Of a stretch of DNA of 64,000 nucleotides, positions 54,550 through 62,996 are shown in pieces; the first letter of the stretch is position 1; each line of letters begins with the position of its first letter. The notes under the pieces are model-generated. The model was given only the letters and a program-made list of their open reading frames with translations, had not been told where the DNA came from and did no database searches. The stretch lies in NCBI GenBank assembly GCA_902588585.1, contig CACIPQ010000001.1, forward strand, positions 1 to 64,000, read 5' to 3'. A program made the position numbers and the translations under genes. This DNA comes from an uncultured Pelagibacteraceae bacterium. GTDB lineage: Bacteria > Pseudomonadota > Alphaproteobacteria > Pelagibacterales > Pelagibacteraceae.

Positions 54550-55328
54550 TGAAAATAAATTCTCCTCAATTTAATGTAATGTATAAAGCCTGCATGAAAG
54601 CTTCCAAGGTGCTAATCAGAGATTTTGGTGAAATTGAAAAACTTCAAGTATCAGAAAAAGGACCTGGTGATTTTGTAACAGCCTCTGATAAACGTGTGGA
54701 AAAAATAATTATAGGTGAATTAGAAAAATCAGATTATTCAATTTTAAGTGAAGAGTCAGGATTTATAGAAGGGAAAAATAAAGACAAAAGATGGATTGTG
54801 GATCCAATAGATGGAACTTTTAATTTTCTAAATAGTTTACCTCATTTTGCTATTTCGATTGCGTACGAAGAAAAATCTGAAATAATTTCAGGAATAATTT
54901 TTGACCCAATAAAAAATGAGATTTTTTTTGCTGAAAAAGGTAACGGGGCCTATCTAAATAATTCTAGAATGAGAGTTTCAAATAAATCAGATTTTAAAAA
55001 TGCCTGTTTAGTTACTGGTGGACCAAGATCGCCAAATGCAGAAAAAAAACCTATATTTGAGGAGTACCAAAAAATTTCTATGAAAGTTCATAATCCAATA
55101 AGAAAATTTGGAAGTGCCGCTTTAGACATGGCCTATGTGGCCGCAGGAAGATTTGATGGTTATTGGCAAAGAGGTATTAATTACTGGGATATAGCAGCCG
55201 GTATAATATTAGTGAGGGAATCAGGCGGCTTCGTAGACAGCCTTAATGGTGATGATTATATGCAAAAAAAAATAGATATTGTCGCAACGAATTCAAAAAT
55301 ACATAAAGAATTAAAGGGTTTATTGTAA
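54549..55328 (+). CDS. suhB: Inositol monophosphatase family protein
   Basis: ILSEESGFIEG; WIVDPIDGTFNFLNSLPHFAISIA; WDIAAGIILVRESGG. Confidence 0.93.
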   Translation: MKINSPQFNVMYKACMKASKVLIRDFGEIEKLQVSEKGPGDFVTASDKRVEKIIIGELEKSDYSILSEESGFIEGKNKDKRWIVDPIDGTFNFLNSLPHFAISIAYEEKSEIISGIIFDPIKNEIFFAEKGNGAYLNNSRMRVSNKSDFKNACLVTGGPRSPNAEKKPIFEEYQKISMKVHNPIRKFGSAALDMAYVAAGRFDGYWQRGINYWDIAAGIILVRESGGFVDSLNGDDYMQKKIDIVATNSKIHKELKGLL

Positions 55329-55371
55329 AAATTCATTGAGCATTTTATAATATTGCTATAAAAATCTTTCC

Positions 55372-55599
55372 ATGAAAAAGAAAATTCACCCGAACTATCA
55401 TAAAATTAACGTGGTAATGACAGACGGCTCAAAATTTGAAACAATGTCTACCTGGGGCAAAGAAGGTGATACTTTAAAACTGGATATTGATCCAAAATCA
55501 CATGCTGCATGGACAGGTGGAAGTCAAAAAATTTTAGATAAAGGAAGAGTTAGTAAATATAATAAAAAATTCAGTAACTTAAGAAAACAAAAAAACTAA
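55372..55599 (+). CDS. rpmE: 50S ribosomal protein L31 (cysteine-free form)
   Basis: [67 protein letters not shown]. Confidence 0.95.
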   Translation: MKKKIHPNYHKINVVMTDGSKFETMSTWGKEGDTLKLDIDPKSHAAWTGGSQKILDKGRVSKYNKKFSNLRKQKN

Positions 55600-55603
55600 A
55601 ATT

Positions 55604-56272
55604 ATGTCAGACGGACCATTTATGCCAAAAGCAACAGCTGTTTGGCTTGTGCAAAACACAACGCTTAGTTTTAAACAAATTGCAAATTTTTGTAGGTTAC
55701 ATGAATTAGAAATAAAAGGGATTGCAGATGGCGATGTTGCAAAAGGAATTAAGGCTTATAATCCAATTTTGGCCGGTCAATTAACGCGTGAAGAAATTGA
55801 TGTATGTTCTAAAGATCAGCAAAGACCTTTAAAATTAAATAAAAAAAATGAAGATGTTTTGGTTTCCCCAGAAAGAAAGAAAACTAAATATACTCCATTA
55901 TCTAAAAGAAAAGATAGACCAGATTCAATACTATGGTTAGTTAAAAATTTTTCCCAACTTTCAGATGGACAAATTGCTAAGCTTGTTGGAAGTACAAAAG
56001 GCACGGTGTCATTAATTAGAAAAAGAACATACTGGAACTTATCGACTTTGACTCCAAAAGATCCTGTTATTTTAGGCCTTTGTAGCCAATTACAATTTGA
56101 AAAAGCGGTAGGAAAAGCCGACAGAAGAGTGGCCAGAGAAAAGAAATTAAAGGAAAAAGAAAAAAAGGCTGAGGCTAAAGTAGAAGAAGAAAAAAAGGCT
56201 GAAGCTAATATAGAAGAAGAAACTAAGACTGAAGAAACCAAAGTAGAAGAGAACAGTGAACAAGAACAGTAA
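55604..56272 (+). CDS. DUF1013/TrcR-like transcriptional regulator with K/E/A-rich tail
   Basis: MPKATAVWLVQNTTLSFKQIANFCRLHELEIKGIADGDVAKGIKAYNPI; low-complexity C-terminus. Confidence 0.88.
   Translation: MSDGPFMPKATAVWLVQNTTLSFKQIANFCRLHELEIKGIADGDVAKGIKAYNPILAGQLTREEIDVCSKDQQRPLKLNKKNEDVLVSPERKKTKYTPLSKRKDRPDSILWLVKNFSQLSDGQIAKLVGSTKGTVSLIRKRTYWNLSTLTPKDPVILGLCSQLQFEKAVGKADRRVAREKKLKEKEKKAEAKVEEEKKAEANIEEETKTEETKVEENSEQEQ
56161..56250 (+). repeat. 30-bp in-frame tandem repeat (two good copies plus a degenerate third)
   Basis: AAAAAAGGCTGAGGCTAAAGTAGAAGAAGA / AAAAAAGGCTGAAGCTAATATAGAAGAAGA / AACTAAGACTGAAGAAACCAAAGTAGAAGA; encodes KKAEAKVEEE-like units. Confidence 0.85.
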
Positions 56273-56747
56273 AGATCCAATTGTTGGAGTAATAATGGGC
56301 AGTAAATCTGATTGGGAAATCATGAAAAACTGCTGTGATACTTTAAAGCTTTTAAAAATTAAATTTGATGCCAGAGTTATTTCGGCTCATAGAACACCTA
56401 GAAGGTTAGAGAAATTTATAAGTTATGCTGAAAGAAATAATTATGAGGTTATTATTGCGGCTGCAGGAGGTGCTGCTCACCTTGCAGGTGTAACAGCTTC
56501 ATTAACAACGATCCCAATATTAGGTGTGCCAATGACAAGTATAACTAAAGGGATAGACAGTCTTCTTTCAACTGTCCAGATGCCTGCCGGTGTACCTGTT
56601 GCAACTTTAGCTATTGGAAAGCCCGGGGCAATTAATGCTGCTTTATTTTCAGCACACATTTTAAGTATTAAATATCCAAAAATTAAGCAAAATTTAAAAA
56701 AATATCGTTCTAATTTTGAGAACAAAGTTCCTCAAAGACCTTACTAA
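56256..56747 (+). CDS. purE: N5-carboxyaminoimidazole ribonucleotide mutase
   Basis: VGVIMGSKSDWEIMKNCCDTLKLLKIKFDARVISAHRTPRRL; AAAGGAAHLAGV. Confidence 0.97.
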   Translation: MNKNSKDPIVGVIMGSKSDWEIMKNCCDTLKLLKIKFDARVISAHRTPRRLEKFISYAERNNYEVIIAAAGGAAHLAGVTASLTTIPILGVPMTSITKGIDSLLSTVQMPAGVPVATLAIGKPGAINAALFSAHILSIKYPKIKQNLKKYRSNFENKVPQRPY

Positions 56748-56805
56748 ATCTTTATAGACAATTCCTTTTTGGCATGCTAACTACGCTTAAAAAAATGGAG
56801 GACTT

Positions 56806-57000
56806 ATTAAAATAGACGTAAAAGATAATAACGTTGAACAAGCGATTAGAATTCTTAAAAGAAAACTTCAAAAAGAGGGTTTTTTTAAAATTATGAAAAT
56901 GAAGAGTACTTATGAAAAGCCTTCAGAAAAAAAGAAGCGAATAAAACTTGAAAATATTAAAAGGGCAAAAAAATTTCAACGTCTAAGAAATAGGCTGTAG
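56806..57000 (+). CDS. rpsU: 30S ribosomal protein S21, probable ATT start codon
   Basis: Open frame (M)KIDVKDNNVEQAIRILKRKLQKEGFFKIMKMKSTYEKPSEKKKRIKLENIKRAKKFQRLRNRL*; in-frame TAA at 56788-56790; no ATG/GTG/TTG near the N-terminus; GGAGGA at 56797-56802 upstream of ATT 56806. Missing from the ORF track. Confidence 0.85.
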   Translation: MKIDVKDNNVEQAIRILKRKLQKEGFFKIMKMKSTYEKPSEKKKRIKLENIKRAKKFQRLRNRL

Positions 57001-57032
57001 GCTTCCATATACAAAATAGAAAAGAGAGTGTT

Positions 57033-57242
57033 ATGTCTTCAGGAAGAGTAAAATGGTTTAATGCTAAAAAAGGTTATGGATTTATTAAAGATAATGATAG
57101 TGAGAAAGATGTTTTTTTGCATATAACGACTCTGGAAAAATCAAAATTAAGAGTCCTTAAAGAAAACCAAGAAATACAATTTGAAATAAAAGAGGAAAAG
57201 GGTAAGTTGCAAGCGGTCAACCTAAAGCGTATAAAAGAATAA
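57033..57242 (+). CDS. cspA: Cold-shock domain protein
   Basis: GRVKWFNAKKGYGFIKDNDSEKDVFLHIT. Confidence 0.95.
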   Translation: MSSGRVKWFNAKKGYGFIKDNDSEKDVFLHITTLEKSKLRVLKENQEIQFEIKEEKGKLQAVNLKRIKE

Positions 57243-57246
57243 TTAT

Positions 57247-57323
<77 letters not shown>

Positions 57324-57326
57324 AAG

Positions 57327-59015
57327 TTACTTTTTTATAAAATTGTCCCACACATCCGAAAGCATTTTACTAAAATGTTTAGCAAAGCGACTTGAGTCAA
57401 ACACGGAAGAACGCATTGCTTGTTGTCTTAGGTTCGTTCTAATCTTTGAAAGATTATCTAGATCAGATGAAAAATATATAGCCTTTTTGAGATAATCATC
57501 TTTATTATCTGCTATCCAATCTTTCATGTTTAAATTTGAATTTATACTTTCTCCAAAATGAAATAGATATCTGTCTCCCTTAAGTGTAAGAACTGGAACA
57601 CCCATCCAAACAGATTCACAGGTACTAGTATTTCCCTGGAAAGGAAATGGATCAAGTGAAATATCAACACGACCGTATGTTTCCAAAACTTCTTTTCTAG
57701 TTTTTGATTTTCCTTCTAAAATCAGACGATCATAGCTTATATTAAATTTTTTAAATTTATTTAAAACACATTCAAAAATATCTTTGTTTGAAAGTTCTCG
57801 GGTTTTCAATAAAAGTTTTGAATTGTTAATAGATAATAAGATTTTTGACCATAAAGAAATAACTTCGTCATTTATTTTTGCAAATTGATTAAAACTTCCA
57901 AAAGTAATAAAATTATTTTTTTTTGCAGGCAAATCTAATACTTTCAATTCAAACTTTGGCATTGTAAGGCATTGAGATATTTCTGGTAGTCTCAATATCT
58001 TTTCGACATAATATTTTTCTTCTTGTTTTGGTGTTAGGTGCGGGCTCCCAATAAAATAATCTATTTCTGAAATTCCTGATGAACCCTGCCCCAACCAAGT
58101 TATTTGAATAGGTGCGGCTTTGTAGAAAAAAATAGGCAACCTATTTTTAGCTGAATGTCCCTGCATATCTATCAATATATGAATTTTATCATCAAGAATT
58201 TGATTTATAACCTCTTTGTCTGATTTTTTTTGAATTGAATTCCATTTAGAAAATAAGTTTTTAAAATTATTCGAAAGCTTATCTTTTCGATCATTAGTGG
58301 AATAGGCTACTAATTCAAAATTTTTTTTTAAATCTCTAAGCGTGCTTAAAGTAAAATGACCACCCGGATGTTCTCCAAAATCAGCAGATACACACCCTAT
58401 TTTAAGTTTTTTGGGATTTTTATCATAATTATAATTTAAATTTAAATTTTTTAAGTTTTTGCAATTTTCTCTAAATTTTTTTGCCCATGATAAATAAAGT
58501 TTTTGATCTAAATTATTTTTAAAATTTAAATTAAATAAAAGATTGCTGTAAGCTATGGCGTAATCTGGTCTTAATTCTATTCCTTTGACGTATTTATCAT
58601 TTGCATCATCAAATCTTCCTGATTGGCTCAGTAAATTTCCATAATTATTGCAAACTAAAGATAGATTTTTTATTGCTTCTGAAAAATTTTTTTTAAACAA
58701 TATAGCTTTCTCAAATTTTTCAATTGCTTCTTCATATTTTTTTAATTTTTCTAGGGCAACACCTAAATTATTATATGCTTCAGCATAATTTGGTTTGAGC
58801 TTAATTGACTTTTCGTACTGCTCGATAGCAAGAATAAGATGATTTTCTTCGGCCAAAATAGCCCCAAGAATATTATGTAGAATCGAGGAAAGTGGAAATT
58901 TTGAGGTCTGCTTTTCAATTTCTTTTTTAGCTTTTTCTAATTTTTTCGAATTAAAAAGATCTAAGATCAATTTAATCTGTTTATTATCAGGTTCGTTTTG
59001 TTTATTTTTAATCAA
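57327..59015 (-). CDS. TPR protein with C-terminal SPINDLY/O-GlcNAc transferase-like (GT41) domain
   Basis: TPRs (AIEQYEKSIKLKPNYAEAYNNLGVALEKLKKYEEAIEKFEKAI); C-terminus KIGCVSADFGEHPGGHFTLSTL...HILIDMQGHSAKNRLPIFFYKAAPIQITWLGQGSSG...VDISLDPFPFQGNTSTCESVWMGVPVLTL. Confidence 0.9.
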   Translation of the reverse strand: MIKNKQNEPDNKQIKLILDLFNSKKLEKAKKEIEKQTSKFPLSSILHNILGAILAEENHLILAIEQYEKSIKLKPNYAEAYNNLGVALEKLKKYEEAIEKFEKAILFKKNFSEAIKNLSLVCNNYGNLLSQSGRFDDANDKYVKGIELRPDYAIAYSNLLFNLNFKNNLDQKLYLSWAKKFRENCKNLKNLNLNYNYDKNPKKLKIGCVSADFGEHPGGHFTLSTLRDLKKNFELVAYSTNDRKDKLSNNFKNLFSKWNSIQKKSDKEVINQILDDKIHILIDMQGHSAKNRLPIFFYKAAPIQITWLGQGSSGISEIDYFIGSPHLTPKQEEKYYVEKILRLPEISQCLTMPKFELKVLDLPAKKNNFITFGSFNQFAKINDEVISLWSKILLSINNSKLLLKTRELSNKDIFECVLNKFKKFNISYDRLILEGKSKTRKEVLETYGRVDISLDPFPFQGNTSTCESVWMGVPVLTLKGDRYLFHFGESINSNLNMKDWIADNKDDYLKKAIYFSSDLDNLSKIRTNLRQQAMRSSVFDSSRFAKHFSKMLSDVWDNFIKK

Positions 59016-59065
59016 GTTTTATAGTAAATTTTTTACTTTCAAATTCTATTTTCATATGATTATTT

Positions 59066-59833
59066 ATGAACATGAATACATTAGCAGAAAAATTAGCAGA
59101 TGCATGGATAAAAAAAGACTTAATAGATGTTAAACCGGAACACTTTCCAAAGAGCAGAAAAGATTCACATTTAATACAAGAACAGTTTCATAAGGTTCTA
59201 AAGAAAAAAACTGTAGGCTGGAAAATTGGTATGGTAACTAAAAAATTACAAGATGGTGCAAAAGTTGATGGCCCTATGATTGGAAAAATTATAGATGAAA
59301 CCGTTTTGATTAATCCTTTAAAAATTCAGTATAGCAAAGTTCCTCACTGCATTCTTGAATGTGAATTTGCTTTGAAATTCTTGGAAGATACTAAAATGAT
59401 TCCTGGTGTTGAAAATAAAAAAGATAATTATGAAGTTTTCATTTCTCTAGAATTAGTTTCAACACGTATTAAACCTGATTCTAAAAAAAATTTAAATAGC
59501 CAAGAACTAATGTTTTTGAATGTTGCAGATAATGGTGGGGCTGGAGCTATTGTTGTTGGAGATAAAATTCAAAATCTTGATGGTATTAATTTAAATTCAA
59601 TAGAGGTTGAGGTTGATCTAAATGGAAAAGTAACCGGCGCCTGGGAAAAAAGAGCCCCTCCAATGGAATCTATTAAATGCATTATCAATGAATTTAAAGA
59701 TAATCCCGTTACTTTTAAAAAGGGAGACTGGTTTATGACCGGATCTATAATTCAACCGATGAAAATAAGCAAAGGCGATAAAATTAAAGTTGATTTTAAA
59801 ACTCTAGGAAAAATAAACTTAGAGTTTATTTAG
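59066..59833 (+). CDS. 2-keto-4-pentenoate hydratase / fumarylacetoacetate hydrolase-superfamily protein
   Basis: VGWKIGMVTKKLQDGAKVDGPMIGKIIDE; ECEFALKFLED; PMKISKGDKIKVDFKTLGKINLEF. Confidence 0.8.
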   Translation: MNMNTLAEKLADAWIKKDLIDVKPEHFPKSRKDSHLIQEQFHKVLKKKTVGWKIGMVTKKLQDGAKVDGPMIGKIIDETVLINPLKIQYSKVPHCILECEFALKFLEDTKMIPGVENKKDNYEVFISLELVSTRIKPDSKKNLNSQELMFLNVADNGGAGAIVVGDKIQNLDGINLNSIEVEVDLNGKVTGAWEKRAPPMESIKCIINEFKDNPVTFKKGDWFMTGSIIQPMKISKGDKIKVDFKTLGKINLEFI

Positions 59834-59845
59834 ATCTATTTGAAA

Positions 59846-60571
59846 TTAATTGAAATATTTTTTTAGGAGATTTTCTAAATAATCTTTCTTAAATGTTATA
59901 TCACATCTTTTTAATGAATCATTTATTGCTGATGTGTTTATATTCCAATTTTTTTCACCTTTTGATATCATATTATATTTAGCTTTAGTTTGAGTTATAT
60001 TTTCTAAAATTTTTACAATATGAAAAGCTGTACTCATTTTTGGATTTGCTATATTAATAATTTGATTTGTTATTTTCTTATTAATTGATAGGAAATCGAT
60101 CAAAATTTTCACTACATCTTCTATATCAATAATACTTCTATTAGCATCAGCCCACAAATCAAATTTCTCTTTTTTTTTAATTTTATCAAAAAAAAAATTT
60201 ACCAAAGTGTTAGTGTTTGTGCTTTTTCCTACAACCTCAGACAATCTTATAATTAAAAACTTTTTAAAATTTTTTTTAATAAAATTTTCAATATCTAGTT
60301 TGTGTTGTATATAAAAATTTTTATTTCGTGAGGGGTCGTCAATTGAACAGGTGCTAAAGTATAATAGTGTCCCATCTTCTTCGATTGTTTTGCTAAATTG
60401 ATTTAATCTATTTTTGTCTTTGATAAACAATTCTTTTTCTTCACACAGTGAGTTTGATACACCCGCGGCATAAGCATAAACACCAAGTTGACTAAAAAAT
60501 TCCTCATACTTAATAAAATTTTTTGCAATAAAACCTGATCCTACGATTGAGTTTTGATTTTTTTTAACCAT
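59846..60571 (-). CDS. NAD-dependent epimerase/dehydratase-like (SDR) protein
   Basis: SIVGSGFIAKNF...; LLYFSTCSIDDPSRN; ADANRSIIDIEDVVKILIDF. Confidence 0.7.
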   Translation of the reverse strand: MVKKNQNSIVGSGFIAKNFIKYEEFFSQLGVYAYAAGVSNSLCEEKELFIKDKNRLNQFSKTIEEDGTLLYFSTCSIDDPSRNKNFYIQHKLDIENFIKKNFKKFLIIRLSEVVGKSTNTNTLVNFFFDKIKKKEKFDLWADANRSIIDIEDVVKILIDFLSINKKITNQIINIANPKMSTAFHIVKILENITQTKAKYNMISKGEKNWNINTSAINDSLKRCDITFKKDYLENLLKKYFN

Positions 60572-60585
60572 TAAAAGAATATATT

Positions 60586-61287
60586 CTAAATTTTAAATCT
60601 TGATTTTTTGCTATCAATTAAAAAAGCCTTGACTGTATCTTTGGTCAACTGATCAAATGACCTTCCAAAACTAGAAACTTTTTCTATCACCTTTGGTGGC
60701 ATAGTTATAATTTGACAGCCTAACTGCTGAGCCTGTGTATAATTGTAGGGCTCTCTTGTACTGGCCCATAAGATCTCAACTTTATTCTTAGCCCTTGTAA
60801 TTTGGACCGCTTTTTTAACAATTGGAACAGGGTCTTTACCCACATCGGCCATACGACCTGAAAAAATTGAAATTATAGACTTGGTTTTATTATTAAGACA
60901 TCTATTTATTTTTTTGACCTGTGCAAAAGTATACACCGCGGTAATATTAAGCTTAATTTTCTTTTTATTTAATTTTTTAATTAGTTGCCCAGTAAATTTT
61001 CCTTTGCTGTTTATGACAGGAATTTTCACATAAATATTTTTTCCCCAGGAATTTATTTTTAAAGCTTGTTTTTCCATTTCGTTAAAATTATCCGCAAAAA
61101 CCTCTAGAGAAATTGGTTTCTTTTTGCAAATTTTTAAAAGAAGTTTTGAATATTTTTCATAACTCTTTGCTCCCGCTTTTCTCATCAAGCTTGGATTGGT
61201 AGTAAAACCATTAACAATCGATTTTTTATTAAATTTTTTTATTGTTTTGCTGTCAGCGATATCACAAAATATTTTTGTTTTAGACAT
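60586..61287 (-). CDS. Transaldolase-family protein
   Basis: GFTTNPSLMRKAGAKSY; YVKIPVINSKGKF; LNITAVYTFAQV; ISIFSGRMADVGKDP. Confidence 0.88.
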   Translation of the reverse strand: MSKTKIFCDIADSKTIKKFNKKSIVNGFTTNPSLMRKAGAKSYEKYSKLLLKICKKKPISLEVFADNFNEMEKQALKINSWGKNIYVKIPVINSKGKFTGQLIKKLNKKKIKLNITAVYTFAQVKKINRCLNNKTKSIISIFSGRMADVGKDPVPIVKKAVQITRAKNKVEILWASTREPYNYTQAQQLGCQIITMPPKVIEKVSSFGRSFDQLTKDTVKAFLIDSKKSRFKI

Positions 61288-61289
61288 AT

Positions 61290-62687
61290 TTAAATACTTT
61301 TGACAATATCTTCTGTCATTTTTTTAGCATCAGCGAACAACATAAGAGTATTATCTCTATAAAAAAGTTCGTTATCAACTCCTGCGTATCCTGGTGACAA
61401 GCTTCTTTTTACAAATAAAACAGATTTACATTTTTCTACGTCTAAAACTGGCATTCCATAAATAGGGCTTTTAGGATCAGTTTTAGCTACAGGATTTGTT
61501 ACATCGTTAGCACCTATTACAAATGCAACATCGGTGTTTGCAAAATCATTGTTAATATCGTCTAGTTCAAAAACTTCATCGTAAGGAACATTCGCTTCAG
61601 CTAACAAAACATTCATGTGCCCAGGCATTCTTCCAGCTACTGGATGTACTGCATAAGAAACTTTAATGTCATTTTTCTTCAAAGCATCTACCATTTCTCT
61701 TAATGCATGCTGAGCTTGTGCAACAGCCATACCGTATCCAGGAACTATAATTACTGAAGAGGCATTTTTTAGTAAGAAGGCTGCATCTTCAGCATTACCA
61801 CTCTTAACTGGTTTTTGATCTTTTTTCTGTTTTTCACCAGTACTTGTCTCTCCTCCAAATCCACCAAGTATGACACTGAAAAATGATCTATTCATTCCTT
61901 TACACATTATGTACGATAATATTGCTCCTGAAGATCCAACCAAGGCGCCAGTTATAATTAATGCAGTATTTTCTAAAGTAAATCCAATTCCAGCAGCAGC
62001 CCAACCAGAGTATGAGTTAAGCATAGAGATAACTACTGGCATATCTGCTCCACCAATTGGAATAATTAATAAAACTCCAATTATGAATGATATTGCGATC
62101 ATGCCCCAAAAGAAACTTTCCGATTGAGTTGTGCATAAATAATAAATTAATGCCAAAATTGATATTCCTAGTAATAAGTTAACAAAATGCTGTCCTATAA
62201 AAGTTATTGGTGAACCTGACATTATTCCTCGTAGTTTTAAGAAGGCTATTATTGATCCTGAAAAAGTAATTGCTCCTACCGCAGCACCAATTGACATCTC
62301 AATTAAACTTGCAAGTTTAATATTACCTGGTGATCCTAGATTAAAAGCTTGAGGATTCAAAAAAGCTGATACGGCTACAAAAACTGCTGCAAGACCTACA
62401 AGACTGTGAAAACCAGCTACTAACTCTGGCATTGCAGTCATGGGTATTTTAAATGCAATAAAAGCACCTATTGCTCCTCCAATGACTAAAAATAGCAACA
62501 CGTAAATTATTGCATTTGAAAAATTACCTACTGTTAAAAATGTAACAGTAATAGCAATTATCATTCCTAAAATTCCAAAGAAATTACCCTGCCTAGATGT
62601 TTCTGGGGAAGACAAGCCTCTCAGCGCAAGAATAAAAAGTATTCCTGAAATTAAATAAAATATTGCCGACAAATTAGCTGATATCAT
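61290..62687 (-). CDS. pntB: NAD(P) transhydrogenase subunit beta
   Basis: VIIVPGYGMAVAQAQHALREMVDAL; HPVAGRMPGHMNVLLAEANVPYDEV; GANDVTNPVAKTDPKSPIYGMPVLDVEKCK. Confidence 0.97.
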   Translation of the reverse strand: MISANLSAIFYLISGILFILALRGLSSPETSRQGNFFGILGMIIAITVTFLTVGNFSNAIIYVLLFLVIGGAIGAFIAFKIPMTAMPELVAGFHSLVGLAAVFVAVSAFLNPQAFNLGSPGNIKLASLIEMSIGAAVGAITFSGSIIAFLKLRGIMSGSPITFIGQHFVNLLLGISILALIYYLCTTQSESFFWGMIAISFIIGVLLIIPIGGADMPVVISMLNSYSGWAAAGIGFTLENTALIITGALVGSSGAILSYIMCKGMNRSFFSVILGGFGGETSTGEKQKKDQKPVKSGNAEDAAFLLKNASSVIIVPGYGMAVAQAQHALREMVDALKKNDIKVSYAVHPVAGRMPGHMNVLLAEANVPYDEVFELDDINNDFANTDVAFVIGANDVTNPVAKTDPKSPIYGMPVLDVEKCKSVLFVKRSLSPGYAGVDNELFYRDNTLMLFADAKKMTEDIVKSI

Positions 62688-62995
62688 TTTTTATCTTTTT
62701 TCTTTTTTTTGTACATTTGAAGCATTCTTTGGGTAACTAAAAAACCACCAAATATATTAACAGCCGCCAAAATGATTGCCAGAAAACCAAAAATATTCGA
62801 TGTTTCAAAAATATTGTTAGACGAGCTTGCTAAGGCTGCTATTATTGCACCGACAATGATCACTGAGGATATTGCATTAGTTACTGACATTAAAGGTGTA
62901 TGCAAAGATGGTGTCACACTCCAAACAACATAATATCCAATAAAAATTGCTAAAATAAAAATGCTAAATCTGAATATAAATGGATCAATTTCCAT
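62684..62995 (-). CDS. NAD(P) transhydrogenase alpha subunit, membrane part
   Basis: VVWSVTPSLHTPLMSVTNAISSVIIVGAIIAA; NIFGGFLVTQRMLQMY. Confidence 0.93.
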   Translation of the reverse strand: MEIDPFIFRFSIFILAIFIGYYVVWSVTPSLHTPLMSVTNAISSVIIVGAIIAALASSSNNIFETSNIFGFLAIILAAVNIFGGFLVTQRMLQMYKKKKKDKK

Positions 62996-62996
62996 A

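Noticed and set aside
55372-55599. Cysteine-free L31 as a novel zinc-independent ribosomal protein
   Set aside because: Cys-less L31 forms are, to my knowledge, ordinary in alphaproteobacteria, so this is probably not notable.
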